From positions 1,116,001-1,180,000 of the forward strand of contig NZ_CP060490.1 in the NCBI RefSeq assembly GCF_014334055.1: a stretch of 64,000 nt of DNA. The letters are read 5' to 3'. The notes under the pieces are model-generated. The model did no database searches. It saw nothing but the letters and a program-made list of their open reading frames with translations, and was not told the DNA's origin. The position numbers were made by a program, and so were the translations under genes. Each line of letters opens with the position of its first letter. Within the stretch, counting starts at the first letter, position 1. Of the stretch, positions 56,070 through 63,830 are shown piece by piece. Source of the stretch: Oscillibacter hominis. GTDB taxonomy: Bacteria; Bacillota; Clostridia; Oscillospirales; Oscillospiraceae.

Positions 56070-56080
56070 GTAAAAAAGAA

Positions 56081-56112
56081 AAGGGGCACCGCGGTTATCC
56101 GCGGTGCCCCTT
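56081..56112. terminator. Bidirectional terminator between dnaE and the DUF4364 gene
   Basis: AAGGGGCACCGCGG (56081-56094) pairs with CCGCGGTGCCCCTT (56099-56112), loop TTAT; the T-rich tail is best on the minus strand. Confidence 0.9.
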
Positions 56113-56117
56113 GTTTG

Positions 56118-56654
56118 TTATGTTCTCTTTCCGTCCCCAAGCAGCGTGCCCAGAAGAGCGGAGTAGAGGCCCTCCGGATTGGTCCGGAAGCGGTTTTCCA
56201 CCTCCTGCGCCATCTCCTCCCTGGGCACCATCAGGTCCAGCTCCATCACGCTGCCCACGTCGTCGCTGAGGGAGAGCGTCACGGTATAGGTCCCGTTGGG
56301 CCTGCGGCTTGTGGATGCCTTCACCTGGCTTTTGCGGCGGAGCTTTTGGTTGCAGATGGATACGTTTTTATCGGTGCGGATGCGGACGGAATAGGGCAGG
56401 CTGGAGGCGCAGATTTCACTGTTGCGCCGGCCCTTGTCCGTGATGGCGTAGAGGCCGTCCTCGGAAAGGGTCAGATGCCCGGTGCGCACCAAGTCCGCCA
56501 GGCAGTCTGAAAAATCAAAGTAATCGATCCCGTCATCGCACAGCGTCAGCTCCAGGACCGTGTCGAAGGGGATTGGCTCAATCACTCTGTCCGCTATATA
56601 GAGGATCAAAAATTTGATCTCTAATTTGTCCCGAATAAAACCAAACCCTGCCAC
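56118..56654 (-). CDS. DUF4364 family protein (probable winged-helix regulator)
   Basis: Clostridial protein of 178 residues. The segment IKFLILYIADRVIEPIPFDTVLELTLCDDGIDYFDFSDCLADLVRTGHL with YAITDKGRRN reads as a winged-helix DNA-binding fold similar to PadR/MarR types, followed by a beta-rich half. I take the GTG at 56654, eight bases behind AGGAGG; the frame extends 100 codons upstream without ribosome site and with antisense character. A TATAAT lies on the minus strand near 56716, upstream of the start. Targets are unknown. Confidence 0.82.
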   Translation of the reverse strand: MAGFGFIRDKLEIKFLILYIADRVIEPIPFDTVLELTLCDDGIDYFDFSDCLADLVRTGHLTLSEDGLYAITDKGRRNSEICASSLPYSVRIRTDKNVSICNQKLRRKSQVKASTSRRPNGTYTVTLSLSDDVGSVMELDLMVPREEMAQEVENRFRTNPEGLYSALLGTLLGDGKRT

Positions 56655-56769
56655 GCTTTCAGCCTCCTGGAGACGAGAGTGCCGCGTTTGTTCACCGCAG
56701 CTTATGATCATATTATAGCGCATAAGGCGCAGGTTTGTATAGCAAAAATTTCCCTTTTGCCAAATTCCC

Positions 56770-56799
56770 TTGACGAACCCGTCAAATCCTTGGTATGAT
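56770..56799 (+). promoter_or_regulatory. Promoter of the DUF3048 lipoprotein gene
   Basis: TTGACG (56770-56775), 18-base spacer, TATGAT (56794-56799) with TGG directly before it (extended -10). Confidence 0.75.
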
Positions 56800-56861
56800 A
56801 AGAAAAATACAAAATATGACAATTTCCGCGGACGCATACTCTGTAGAAAGGCGGCTACCGT

Positions 56862-57947
56862 ATGAGCAGACGAATGCTTGGCCTGATTTTGGCAGTTTTC
56901 ATGATGATGACCCTTGTCTCCTGCAAAGAGGAGGGGACGTCCTCTTCCAGTCAAGGCATTGCCTCCGCGGCCTCACTTCAGTCAAATCCGGTTCAGGAGC
57001 CGGAGCCGCCTCAGGAGCCCGCTGCACGCAATCCGCTGACGGGAATGGGGATTGATCCGGAAAAGGCGGACGACCGTCCGGTGGCGGTAATGCTGAACAA
57101 CCTCAAAGCGTCCCTCCCACAGTTGGGCGTTTCCAAGGCGGACATCATCTATGAGGTGCTCGCCGAGGGCGGCATCACCCGGATGCTCGCGGTCTTTCAG
57201 GACTTGGACGGCGTGGGCGACTTGGGGAGCATCCGCAGTACAAGAGCCTATTACCTGGAGATCGCCTTAGGCCACGATGCGATTTTGGTACATGCCGGCG
57301 GCAGCCCGGAGGCTTACTCCTGTATCCCCAAGTGGGGAGTGGACAATCTGGACGGGGTCAACGGCGGCAGCGAGCAGGAGATGTATTGGCGGGATCCGGA
57401 GCGGAGAAAGAACGCAGGGTATGAGCACAGCCTGCTGACCTCCGGAGAGAAGATTCAGGACTATCTTGCCGGAGGGCGCTATGCGTTGAAGCACGAGGAC
57501 GGATACCGGTATGAGATGGCATTTGCAGAGGATGGCACCCCGGCGGGCGGCAGCGCGGCGGAACACGTCAGCGTAAAATTTTCAAAGTCCAAGACGGGGA
57601 CATTCGACTATGACGCCGATCAAGGCGCCTATCTGGTGGGCCAGTACAACAGCGCCTATGTGGACGGTGATACGGGAGAGCAGGTGTCTGTGACCAACGT
57701 GCTGGTGCTGCGGACGCGGATCAGCCTGATCTCCGGAGACAGTGCGGGACGCATTTCCGTGGATTTGAGCTCAGGCGGCGAGGGGATGTATTGCTGCGGC
57801 GGCAAGTCCGTGCCCATCCGCTGGAGCAAGCCCGGCAGGACGGATCCCTTTTCCTACACCCTGGAGGACGGCACGCCGCTTACGTTGGGCCGGGGCGCCA
57901 CATATGTCTGTATTGTTGGACTGGACAGCGCGGTAACCGCAGAGTGA
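56862..57947 (+). CDS. DUF3048 domain lipoprotein (YerB-like)
   Basis: Predicted exported lipoprotein of 361 residues: signal peptide with lipobox LVSC (Cys21), low-complexity linker, then the DUF3048 N-terminal domain (NPLTGMGIDPEKADDRPVAVMLNNLKASLPQLGVSKADIIYEVLAEGGITRMLAVF) and C-terminal domain (from about 225). Bacillus YerB is the prototype, without a firmly known role. Monocistronic, with its own promoter and terminator. Confidence 0.88.
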   Translation: MSRRMLGLILAVFMMMTLVSCKEEGTSSSSQGIASAASLQSNPVQEPEPPQEPAARNPLTGMGIDPEKADDRPVAVMLNNLKASLPQLGVSKADIIYEVLAEGGITRMLAVFQDLDGVGDLGSIRSTRAYYLEIALGHDAILVHAGGSPEAYSCIPKWGVDNLDGVNGGSEQEMYWRDPERRKNAGYEHSLLTSGEKIQDYLAGGRYALKHEDGYRYEMAFAEDGTPAGGSAAEHVSVKFSKSKTGTFDYDADQGAYLVGQYNSAYVDGDTGEQVSVTNVLVLRTRISLISGDSAGRISVDLSSGGEGMYCCGGKSVPIRWSKPGRTDPFSYTLEDGTPLTLGRGATYVCIVGLDSAVTAE

Positions 57948-57966
57948 GTGAACTGATACCATAGGA

Positions 57967-58002
57967 GAGAGGAGCGGGGCATCCGCTCCTCTCACGCTTT
58001 TT
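57967..58002 (+). terminator. Terminator after the DUF3048 gene
   Basis: GAGAGGAGCGG (57967-57977) pairs with CCGCTCCTCTC (57983-57993), five-base loop, followed by ACGCTTTTT. Confidence 0.88.
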
Positions 58003-58020
58003 GGGCAGGCGCATACACTG
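57993..58020 (+). promoter_or_regulatory. Possible late mother-cell (sigma-K-like) promoter of the cysteine-rich gene
   Basis: AC (57994-57995), 16 bases, CATACACTG (58012-58020), compared with the sigma-K pattern AC-N16-CATA-NNN-TA. Only a partial match, and short motifs arise by chance; no sigma-A promoter is better. Confidence 0.35.
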
Positions 58021-58070
58021 GACTGAAAGAGTCCTTCTTTCAACTCAGTTACTTATTAGGAGGTATTGAG

Positions 58071-58907
58071 ATGCCTGATAAAGTCATGCCCGGCCCTGTT
58101 GATGAAAACTGTGGCCCTCGGGAGGCTGTTTGCATTCACACAAAAAAAATCTTCGATTCCTGCAGAGACAAAGATTGCGTTGAGGACCTGCGCTTCTATC
58201 CCACGCTGTCTTCTGTGGAGACGATCAACCGCGCCCTGAACGTAAAGGGCGGCACCGCCGAACTGTGCCACGTCTATGTGGATGTGGAGCCCGTGTCCTT
58301 TAACCGCGGGTTTTACACCGTCGATATGCGCTTTTTCTATCGCGTCACCCTGCAGGCTTATCTGAGCTGCCCCCGCCCCGTTGAGGTGGAGGGCCTGTGC
58401 GTGTTCGATAAGCGGGTGATCCTCTTTGGCAGCGAAGGCAGCGCCAAGATTTTCTCCTCTGAAGTGCGCGTCTGCGATATGGACCGCCAGATGAAGGAGA
58501 AGAGCAACATGCCGGTTGCCGTGGTGGAAGCCGTGGATCCCATCGTGCTGGATGCCAAGCTGACGGAGTGCTGCGACAGACGCTGCTGCGACTGCGACCT
58601 GTGCGAGATCCCCTGCTGCGTCACCAGCTGCTTCGGCGCCGACCTTTGCAGCGGCGACGACTGCAAGCGGGTCTACGTCACCCTGGGCCAGTTTTCCATC
58701 GTCCGCCTGGAGCGGGATACCCAGCTGCTGGTGCCCGTGTACGACTACTGCATGCCCAACAAGGAGTGCGCCAGTGGGAATTCCGGCGATGATCCCTGCG
58801 ACCTGTTCCGCAACATTGCATTCCCCACCGGCGAGTTCTTCCCGCCCAACACCATCCGCAACCCTGAAAACTACGAGGATACGAAGGCCTACTGCTGCTG
58901 CAAATAA
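58071..58907 (+). CDS. Cysteine-rich protein of unknown function (25 Cys)
   Basis: Not assigned to a named family. The 278-residue product has 25 cysteines. A central beta-like part (about 60-150) is followed by a dense Cys cluster (LTECCDRRCCDCDLCEIPCC, near 158-177, then CFGADLCSGDDC), and the protein ends in CCCK. There is no signal peptide or membrane helix, so it is cytoplasmic or released by other means. Such composition suits metal binding or a cross-linked structure such as a spore coat layer. It lies between a terminator on each side, directly before spoIIIA. Ribosome site TTAGGAGGTATTGAG is strong. Confidence 0.85.
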   Translation: MPDKVMPGPVDENCGPREAVCIHTKKIFDSCRDKDCVEDLRFYPTLSSVETINRALNVKGGTAELCHVYVDVEPVSFNRGFYTVDMRFFYRVTLQAYLSCPRPVEVEGLCVFDKRVILFGSEGSAKIFSSEVRVCDMDRQMKEKSNMPVAVVEAVDPIVLDAKLTECCDRRCCDCDLCEIPCCVTSCFGADLCSGDDCKRVYVTLGQFSIVRLERDTQLLVPVYDYCMPNKECASGNSGDDPCDLFRNIAFPTGEFFPPNTIRNPENYEDTKAYCCCK

Positions 58908-58918
58908 CAGAGCAGCCT

Positions 58919-58951
58919 CCCGCCCGCCGATTTTCGGCGGGCGGGTTTTTT
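58919..58951 (+). terminator. Terminator after the cysteine-rich gene
   Basis: CCCGCCCGCCGA (58919-58930) pairs with TCGGCGGGCGGG (58934-58945), three-base loop, six T residues. Confidence 0.94.
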
Positions 58952-58979
58952 ATACCGAAATGAAAGCCGAAAGTTTCCG

Positions 58980-59008
58980 TCATAGAGTGGGACGAGCGTT
59001 CATAGAGT
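58980..59008 (+). promoter_or_regulatory. Sigma-E-type promoter of spoIIIA
   Basis: TCATAGA (58980-58986), 14 bases, CATAGAGT (59001-59008), compared with the Bacillus sigma-E pattern kmATATT-N14-CATACAnT. Start near 59015, with the ribosome site GGGGAG at 59024-59029. Regulation by mother-cell sigma-E is established for spoIIIA in Bacillus. Confidence 0.72.
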
Positions 59009-59035
59009 AGAGTGCAGAGGAAAGGGGAGAGTCCT

Positions 59036-59956
59036 GTGGAATATAAAAGGACTGCAATGACATGTTTTCAGCAGGCGGCGGAGTGCCTGCCCATGCGCCT
59101 GCGGACCCAGGTGAACCACCTGCCGGAAGAGGTCAAGCAGCAGGCAGAGGAATTTCGCCTGCGGGTGGGCCGCCCTTTGTCCATATTGACGCCGGAGGGG
59201 GAACAGCGGCCCTGGACTGAGCAGGTAAGCGGAGAGGATTTGGAGACAGTGGTCAATATGGCCACGGAATTTTCCCGCTACTCCGCGGTGGAATCACTGC
59301 GCAACGGATATCTGAGCGCCAGGGGCGGCTGCCGGATTGGGCTTTGCGGCACAGCGGTTCTGCGGGACGGCGTCAACACCAACCTGCGGGATTTGACCTC
59401 CGTGGCCATCCGCATCGCCAGGGAGAAGATCGGGATTGCCGAGCCGCTCATGTCTCAGCTCTTTGAGGAGGGCGTATTCCAAAGCACCCTGATCCTGGCG
59501 CCGCCGGGAGGGGGGAAGACCACGCTGCTGCGGGACATGGTCCGGTGCCTGTCCAACGGAGGGGAGGGGCGGCCCTCCCACCGGGTCAGCGTGGTGGACG
59601 AGCGTGGGGAGATCGCGGTGTGCTGCCAGGGGGAGCCTCAGATGGACATGGGGAGCTGTACGGATGTGCTGGACGGCTGTCCCAAGGCCATGGGCATCCC
59701 CATGGTGATGCGTGCCATGAATCCGCAGATCATCGCCGTGGATGAGATCACCATGGAGGAGGATATCCGGGCCATGGCCTCCGCGGCCAACTGCGGCGTT
59801 TCCCTCCTGGCCACGATCCACGCCGCGGGAACAGAGGAACTCATGCAAAAGCCCCTCTATCATCAGCTCTTGAATGCACGGGTATTTGACCGGGCGGTCC
59901 TCATCCGCTGTGAGGGAGCGGAGCGCGTCTACCAGGTGGAAGAGCTGCCATGCTGA
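59036..59956 (+). CDS. spoIIIAA: Stage III sporulation protein AA (ATPase)
   Basis: Cytoplasmic secretion-type ATPase of the SpoIIIA-SpoIIQ channel that joins mother cell and forespore. Walker A APPGGGKTT (about 155-163) and Walker B VVDERGEIAVC; the segment IGLCGTAVL matches SpoIIIAA. GTG start at 59036, six bases after GGGGAG; an ATG at 59057 is the alternative. 306 aa. First of eight genes in the usual AA-AH order. Confidence 0.95.
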   Translation: MEYKRTAMTCFQQAAECLPMRLRTQVNHLPEEVKQQAEEFRLRVGRPLSILTPEGEQRPWTEQVSGEDLETVVNMATEFSRYSAVESLRNGYLSARGGCRIGLCGTAVLRDGVNTNLRDLTSVAIRIAREKIGIAEPLMSQLFEEGVFQSTLILAPPGGGKTTLLRDMVRCLSNGGEGRPSHRVSVVDERGEIAVCCQGEPQMDMGSCTDVLDGCPKAMGIPMVMRAMNPQIIAVDEITMEEDIRAMASAANCGVSLLATIHAAGTEELMQKPLYHQLLNARVFDRAVLIRCEGAERVYQVEELPC

Positions 59957-60432
59957 GGTCGGCGGGGTGCCTCCTGATCCTGTCCGGAGGATTTTGGGGC
60001 TGGTACGACACGGTGAGGCGTTGGCGTCAGGAGCTGCGGCTGGTGGAGCAGATGGCGTCGGATTTGGAGCAGATGGAAAATGAGATCGCCCTTTCCCTGA
60101 CGCCCATGCCCCGGCTTCTGAAAAAGCTGGTCTCCCACCGCTTCACCGGCGCTTTCTTTGGCGCCGTCGCCGATCGGATTTCCCGGGGCGGAGATTTGGG
60201 ACAGGCCTGGCGGGAAGAGGCAGCACACCACTTCTCAGGGCCGGCGCGGCGTACTTTGATGGAGCTGCGGCTGGACGGGGACGAGGCCAGCGTGCGCAGG
60301 CACCTCACCTGGGCGGCCCAGCAGCTGCGCCGGCAGGCCCAGGCGGATCGGAACCGGCAGAAGGACCGGGAGAAGCTCTGCACGGCACTGTGCGCTTCCG
60401 GAGCGCTGTTTCTGGTGATCCTGCTGCTCTGA
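59950..60432 (+). CDS. spoIIIAB: Stage III sporulation protein AB
   Basis: Membrane protein related to GspF-like secretion components (160 aa). One N-terminal hydrophobic segment, a helical region with LRLVEQMASDLEQMENEIALSLTPMPRLLKKL, and a C-terminal hydrophobic segment. It overlaps spoIIIAA by seven bases. The gene ends just before the internal sigma-E-type promoter. Confidence 0.92.
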   Translation: MLRSAGCLLILSGGFWGWYDTVRRWRQELRLVEQMASDLEQMENEIALSLTPMPRLLKKLVSHRFTGAFFGAVADRISRGGDLGQAWREEAAHHFSGPARRTLMELRLDGDEASVRRHLTWAAQQLRRQAQADRNRQKDREKLCTALCASGALFLVILLL

Positions 60433-60433
60433 G

Positions 60434-60462
60434 GCATATCTTGCCCCACGCGCTCATAGAGT
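60434..60462 (+). promoter_or_regulatory. Second sigma-E-type promoter, before spoIIIAC
   Basis: GCATATC (60434-60440), 14 bases, CATAGAGT (60455-60462); this matches the sigma-E pattern kmATATT-N14-CATACAnT better than the first one and has the same -10. Start near 60469, 32 bases before spoIIIAC. The only real gap inside the operon (60433-60500) is the one that holds it. Confidence 0.72.
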
Positions 60463-60500
60463 GGAGCATGTCCAAATTTTACAGAAGCGAGGCCTTGACG

Positions 60501-60695
60501 ATGGATGTGGATTTGATCTTTAAAATTGCGGCGATTGGCATTTTGGTGGCGGTTCTCAATCAACTGCTGATCCGCTCCGGCCGGGAGGAGCAGGGGCTGA
60601 TGGTGGTGCTGGCCGGGCTGGTGATTGTCCTGATGATGCTGGTGCAGAAGATCAGCGATCTCTTTGAACTGGTCAAGACACTGTTCCACTTTTAA
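60501..60695 (+). CDS. spoIIIAC: Stage III sporulation protein AC
   Basis: Small protein of 64 residues with two membrane helices; MDVDLIFKIAAIGILVAVL is the SpoIIIAC start. I use the ATG at 60501 (GAGG eight bases upstream). An ATG at 60468 would sit at the predicted transcript start and lacks a ribosome site. Confidence 0.92.
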   Translation: MDVDLIFKIAAIGILVAVLNQLLIRSGREEQGLMVVLAGLVIVLMMLVQKISDLFELVKTLFHF

Positions 60696-60699
60696 TAGG

Positions 60700-61086
60700 A
60701 TGGAGCGGATGGCCCAGGTGGCAGTCCTTTGCATCGTCGGAGCCGTGCTGGGACTGCTGATGAAGAAAAACGCGCCGGAGACGGCGCTGCTCCTGACGCT
60801 GGCGGTGGGCGCGGTGATCCTGCTCTGCCTGCTGCAGGACGCGGGGGAGATACTGGAGTTTTTACAGGAATTGACGGAGGAGACGGCAGTGCCTCAGGCG
60901 GTATTTACACCGCTTCTGAAAACCGTCGGCATCGCCCTTGTGGCGAAAGTGGGCAGTGACCTCTGCCGGGATGCGGGCGAGTCGGCCCTGGCCTCTTTGA
61001 CGGAGACGGCTGGAGCCATCTGCGCCATCCTTGCCGCGCTGCCCCTGCTGCGGTCGGTGATCAAGCTGCTGTTGGAGTTGCTATGA
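60700..61086 (+). CDS. spoIIIAD: Stage III sporulation protein AD
   Basis: Membrane protein of about 128 residues with four hydrophobic segments, similar to SpoIIIAD (KTVGIALVAKVGSDLCRDAGESALASLTETAGAICAILAALPLL). The start is uncertain between ATG 60700 and ATG 60709; the second has GGAG close upstream. Stop overlaps spoIIIAE (ATGA). Confidence 0.92.
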   Translation: MERMAQVAVLCIVGAVLGLLMKKNAPETALLLTLAVGAVILLCLLQDAGEILEFLQELTEETAVPQAVFTPLLKTVGIALVAKVGSDLCRDAGESALASLTETAGAICAILAALPLLRSVIKLLLELL

Positions 61087-62156
61087 GACGATTTGTGATC
61101 TGTTTTTTGCTGGCGTGCGTGCTCTGCACGTCGACCGCGGCAGCTGAGGTTCCCGACGATCTGGCGGACGCCGCCCCTGAGCAGGAGCTGTTGGAGGGCA
61201 TGGATTTCAGCGGGGTGGGCGCGTTCAATGAGGGGATTGGACGCATGGGACAGGCCGTGCAGGATCAGTTGGGCGCCATCGTGCGCTCCCGGGTGCGGAA
61301 CCTGGTGCTGCTGCTGATGGTGGTGCTGCTGTGCGGCCTGACGGACGGGTTTTTCCAGGGCACAGCAAGCAGCCGGATCCGGAACTTTGTGCCCATGGCC
61401 GGAGCGCTGTCCATCACGCTGCTCTCCGCCGGCAGCATTGACTCGCTCATCGGCCTGGGCGCCGGAACCATTGAGGAGCTCAACCAGTTTTCTAAGGCGC
61501 TGCTGCCTACTCTGGCGGCGGCGACAGCGGCCTGCGGGTCGGTGGGGACCGCCACAGTGCATCAGGTGGCCACCGTGTTTTTTGTGGACCTGCTGCTCAA
61601 TCTGATCAATGGCATTTTGATCCCCATGACCTATCTGTACATCGGTGCGCTGACCGCTGGGGTGATGCTGCCGGATTACCCGTTGGGAGGGATCGCGGAG
61701 ATGCTGAAAAAGGTGATTACCTGGATTCTCAGCGGCGCACTGCTGATTTTTACCGCCTATTTGGGAGTGGGGCACATCATCTCCGGCGCCGCCGACGCGC
61801 TGACTGTCCGTGTGGCCAAGACCGCCATCTCCGGGATGGTCCCGGTGGTGGGCGGCATCATCTCCGAGGCTTCGGAGACGGTGCTGGCTGGGGCGGGCAT
61901 GCTGAAAAACACCATCGGCATCTTCGGCATGCTGGTGGTGATGGCCACCTGCCTGGTCCCGTTTTTGCAGTTGGGGGTGCAGTACCTCCTCTATAAGTTA
62001 GCGGCCTTTGCCTCCGGCGCGGTGGGGATTGCGCCCCTGGTGAAGCTGCTGAGCGGCCTGGGCGGCGCCTTTGGCCTGGTGTTGGGGATGACCGGCTCCT
62101 GCGCGCTGCTGCTGCTGATCTCCCTCCTTTCCTCCGTGGCGGCGGTGGTTCCATGA
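61083..62156 (+). CDS. spoIIIAE: Stage III sporulation protein AE
   Basis: Polytopic membrane protein of the SpoIIIA channel, 357 aa. A cleavable signal peptide (MRRFVICFLLACVLCTSTAAA) is followed by six to eight membrane helices; VGGIISEASETVLAGAGMLKNTIG is a conserved piece. Overlaps its neighbours on both sides. Confidence 0.94.
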   Translation: MRRFVICFLLACVLCTSTAAAEVPDDLADAAPEQELLEGMDFSGVGAFNEGIGRMGQAVQDQLGAIVRSRVRNLVLLLMVVLLCGLTDGFFQGTASSRIRNFVPMAGALSITLLSAGSIDSLIGLGAGTIEELNQFSKALLPTLAAATAACGSVGTATVHQVATVFFVDLLLNLINGILIPMTYLYIGALTAGVMLPDYPLGGIAEMLKKVITWILSGALLIFTAYLGVGHIISGAADALTVRVAKTAISGMVPVVGGIISEASETVLAGAGMLKNTIGIFGMLVVMATCLVPFLQLGVQYLLYKLAAFASGAVGIAPLVKLLSGLGGAFGLVLGMTGSCALLLLISLLSSVAAVVP

Positions 62157-62620
62157 TTGAGGCGCTGAGAAGCTGGCTGACCGGCATTGTGGCGGCCACG
62201 GTGCTGGTGTCGGTGGCAGAGAGCATCATCCCAGAGGGGTCCATCCGGAAAATCGCCCGGTTCACCGGGGGGTTGGCCCTTTTGCTGGTGATCCTCCAGC
62301 CGCTGCTTCAGATTCAGCCGGAGGAGTTCTCCCTGGACTTCAGCCGCTGGGAGGCTGAAATCCAGTCCCAGCAGGCCGATTACGAGGCGGAAAATGAAAA
62401 AAACCTCCGGACAATCATACAGGAGAAAACGGAAGCATATATCTCAGACAAAGCGGACGAACTGGGGGTTCGATGCACGCCTTCCGTCAAGGTGGAGGGC
62501 GACGACCCGCCCTGTCCCACGGAGTTGACGCTGAGCGGAGAAACTTCAGAGGAGCTGGCCGGCTACATCGAGCAGGAGTTAGGCATCCCCAGGGAAAAGC
62601 AGACCTGGAAAGGAACATGA
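62153..62620 (+). CDS. spoIIIAF: Stage III sporulation protein AF
   Basis: 155-residue protein with two N-terminal membrane helices and an extracytoplasmic domain with a ring-building-motif character, as in SpoIIIAF. The segment RKIARFTGGLALLLVILQPL is typical. It overlaps spoIIIAE by four bases and spoIIIAG by four. Confidence 0.92.
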   Translation: MIEALRSWLTGIVAATVLVSVAESIIPEGSIRKIARFTGGLALLLVILQPLLQIQPEEFSLDFSRWEAEIQSQQADYEAENEKNLRTIIQEKTEAYISDKADELGVRCTPSVKVEGDDPPCPTELTLSGETSEELAGYIEQELGIPREKQTWKGT

Positions 62621-63147
62621 AAAGGATGAAGGCAATCAAAAAAGACGCGGTGCGGTCGCTGTGGGACCGCTACAAATACGTGGTGCTGGTGATTCTGGCC
62701 GGTGTGGCGCTGCTGGCCTGGCCCTCGGGAAACCGGGAAAAGGAAGCGCCCACCGCCGCGCCAACTGCGGAGGAGCCCACCCTTGAGGAGACCGAGGAGC
62801 GGATGCAGTCGATCCTCTCAAAAATCAGCGGCGTTGGGAACCTGACGCTGATGCTCACGTTGGACTCCACTGGGGAAAAGGCCCTGGCACAGGATACGGA
62901 ACTCAGCTACAGCGGGGCCACGGAGGCTCCGGAGGATTACCAGCGCCGCTCGGAGACCGTGGTGCTCTCAGAGAGCGGCGGGGGAGAAGGCGCGATCATC
63001 ACAAAAAACACCTGCCCGGTTTACCGGGGAGCGCTGGTGGTTTGTGAGGGCGGGGCAAACCCGGAGGTAAAGTTAGCGCTCACGCAGGCGGTTGCCGCCC
63101 TGACCGGGCTGAGCTCAGATCGGATTACGGTGGTCAAATGTCAGTGA
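62617..63147 (+). CDS. spoIIIAG: Stage III sporulation protein AG
   Basis: Ring-forming channel component (176 aa). One membrane helix (about 20-36, YKYVVLVILAGVALLAW), a linker, then the ring-building domain with ILSKISGVGNLTLMLTLDSTGEKALAQDTE. ATG at 62617 overlaps the spoIIIAF stop; an ATG at 62626 is the alternative. It forms the large ring around the SpoIIIAH-SpoIIQ channel. Confidence 0.93.
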   Translation: MKRMKAIKKDAVRSLWDRYKYVVLVILAGVALLAWPSGNREKEAPTAAPTAEEPTLEETEERMQSILSKISGVGNLTLMLTLDSTGEKALAQDTELSYSGATEAPEDYQRRSETVVLSESGGGEGAIITKNTCPVYRGALVVCEGGANPEVKLALTQAVAALTGLSSDRITVVKCQ

Positions 63148-63170
63148 TAATTTGGAAAAGGGGACGTACG

Positions 63171-63734
63171 ATGAACAGGAATTTCAAACGGAACATGGTA
63201 GTGGCTACGGTGTTGCTCTTTGTCTGCGCGGCGGTATATCTGAACTGGAAATACGCCGGCAATGTGGCAGACCCCGGCGAGGCGGTGGAGACCAAGACCC
63301 TGGGGGAATCCACCCTGGTCAGCAAGACGGAGACTGACGGCGAGCCCACGGACGAGGCGGCGGTCTACGGAGAAGGCTCCGATTACTTTGCAACGGCCCG
63401 GCTGACCCGCCAGCAGGCCAGGGACAACGCGCTGAACCTGCTGAAAGAAGCTTCTGAGGAGGAAAACGCGGACCAGGAGACGCTGAACGCGGCCTCCGAG
63501 GGGATTCAGGCCCTGGCGTCCTATACGCTTCAGGAGGCCCAGATTGAAAACCTGGTCACCGCCAAGGGCTACACCGACTGCGTGGCATTCATGGGCGCGG
63601 ACAGCCTCAGCGTGGTGGTGGCGCCTCCCGATGCCGGAGAGCTGACGGCCCAGGATGTGGCAAAAATTACCGATATCGCCATGACGGAAACCGGGTACAA
63701 GGCGGATCAGATCAAAATCCTGCCGGCAAATTAG
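63171..63734 (+). CDS. spoIIIAH: Stage III sporulation protein AH
   Basis: Mother-cell partner of SpoIIQ, 187 aa. One membrane helix (residues 9-24), a linker, and the YscJ/FliF-like domain with YFATARLTRQQARDNALNLLKE and SVVVAPPDAGELTAQDVAKITDIAMTETG. ATG at 63171 follows AAGGGG. SpoIIQ itself is not in this window. Confidence 0.95.
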   Translation: MNRNFKRNMVVATVLLFVCAAVYLNWKYAGNVADPGEAVETKTLGESTLVSKTETDGEPTDEAAVYGEGSDYFATARLTRQQARDNALNLLKEASEEENADQETLNAASEGIQALASYTLQEAQIENLVTAKGYTDCVAFMGADSLSVVVAPPDAGELTAQDVAKITDIAMTETGYKADQIKILPAN

Positions 63735-63737
63735 AGG

Positions 63738-63766
63738 TTGTATTTTACAGGGCGGCGTGATAAAAT
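63738..63766 (+). promoter_or_regulatory. Promoter of the Asp23-family gene
   Basis: TTGTAT (63738-63743), 17-base spacer, TAAAAT (63761-63766), with TGA before the -10. This restores sigma-A transcription after the sporulation operon. Confidence 0.65.
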
Positions 63767-63830
63767 ACACAAATAGAATCCCTTACTATGCATGTCACAA
63801 AAGACGTATTGTTCAGAGGAGAGTAAGCGA

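Noticed and set aside
56655..56954. N-terminal extension of the DUF4364 protein
   Set aside because: The 100 extra codons overlap the promoter and start of the divergent DUF3048 gene and lack a ribosome site, while GTG 56654 has a good one.
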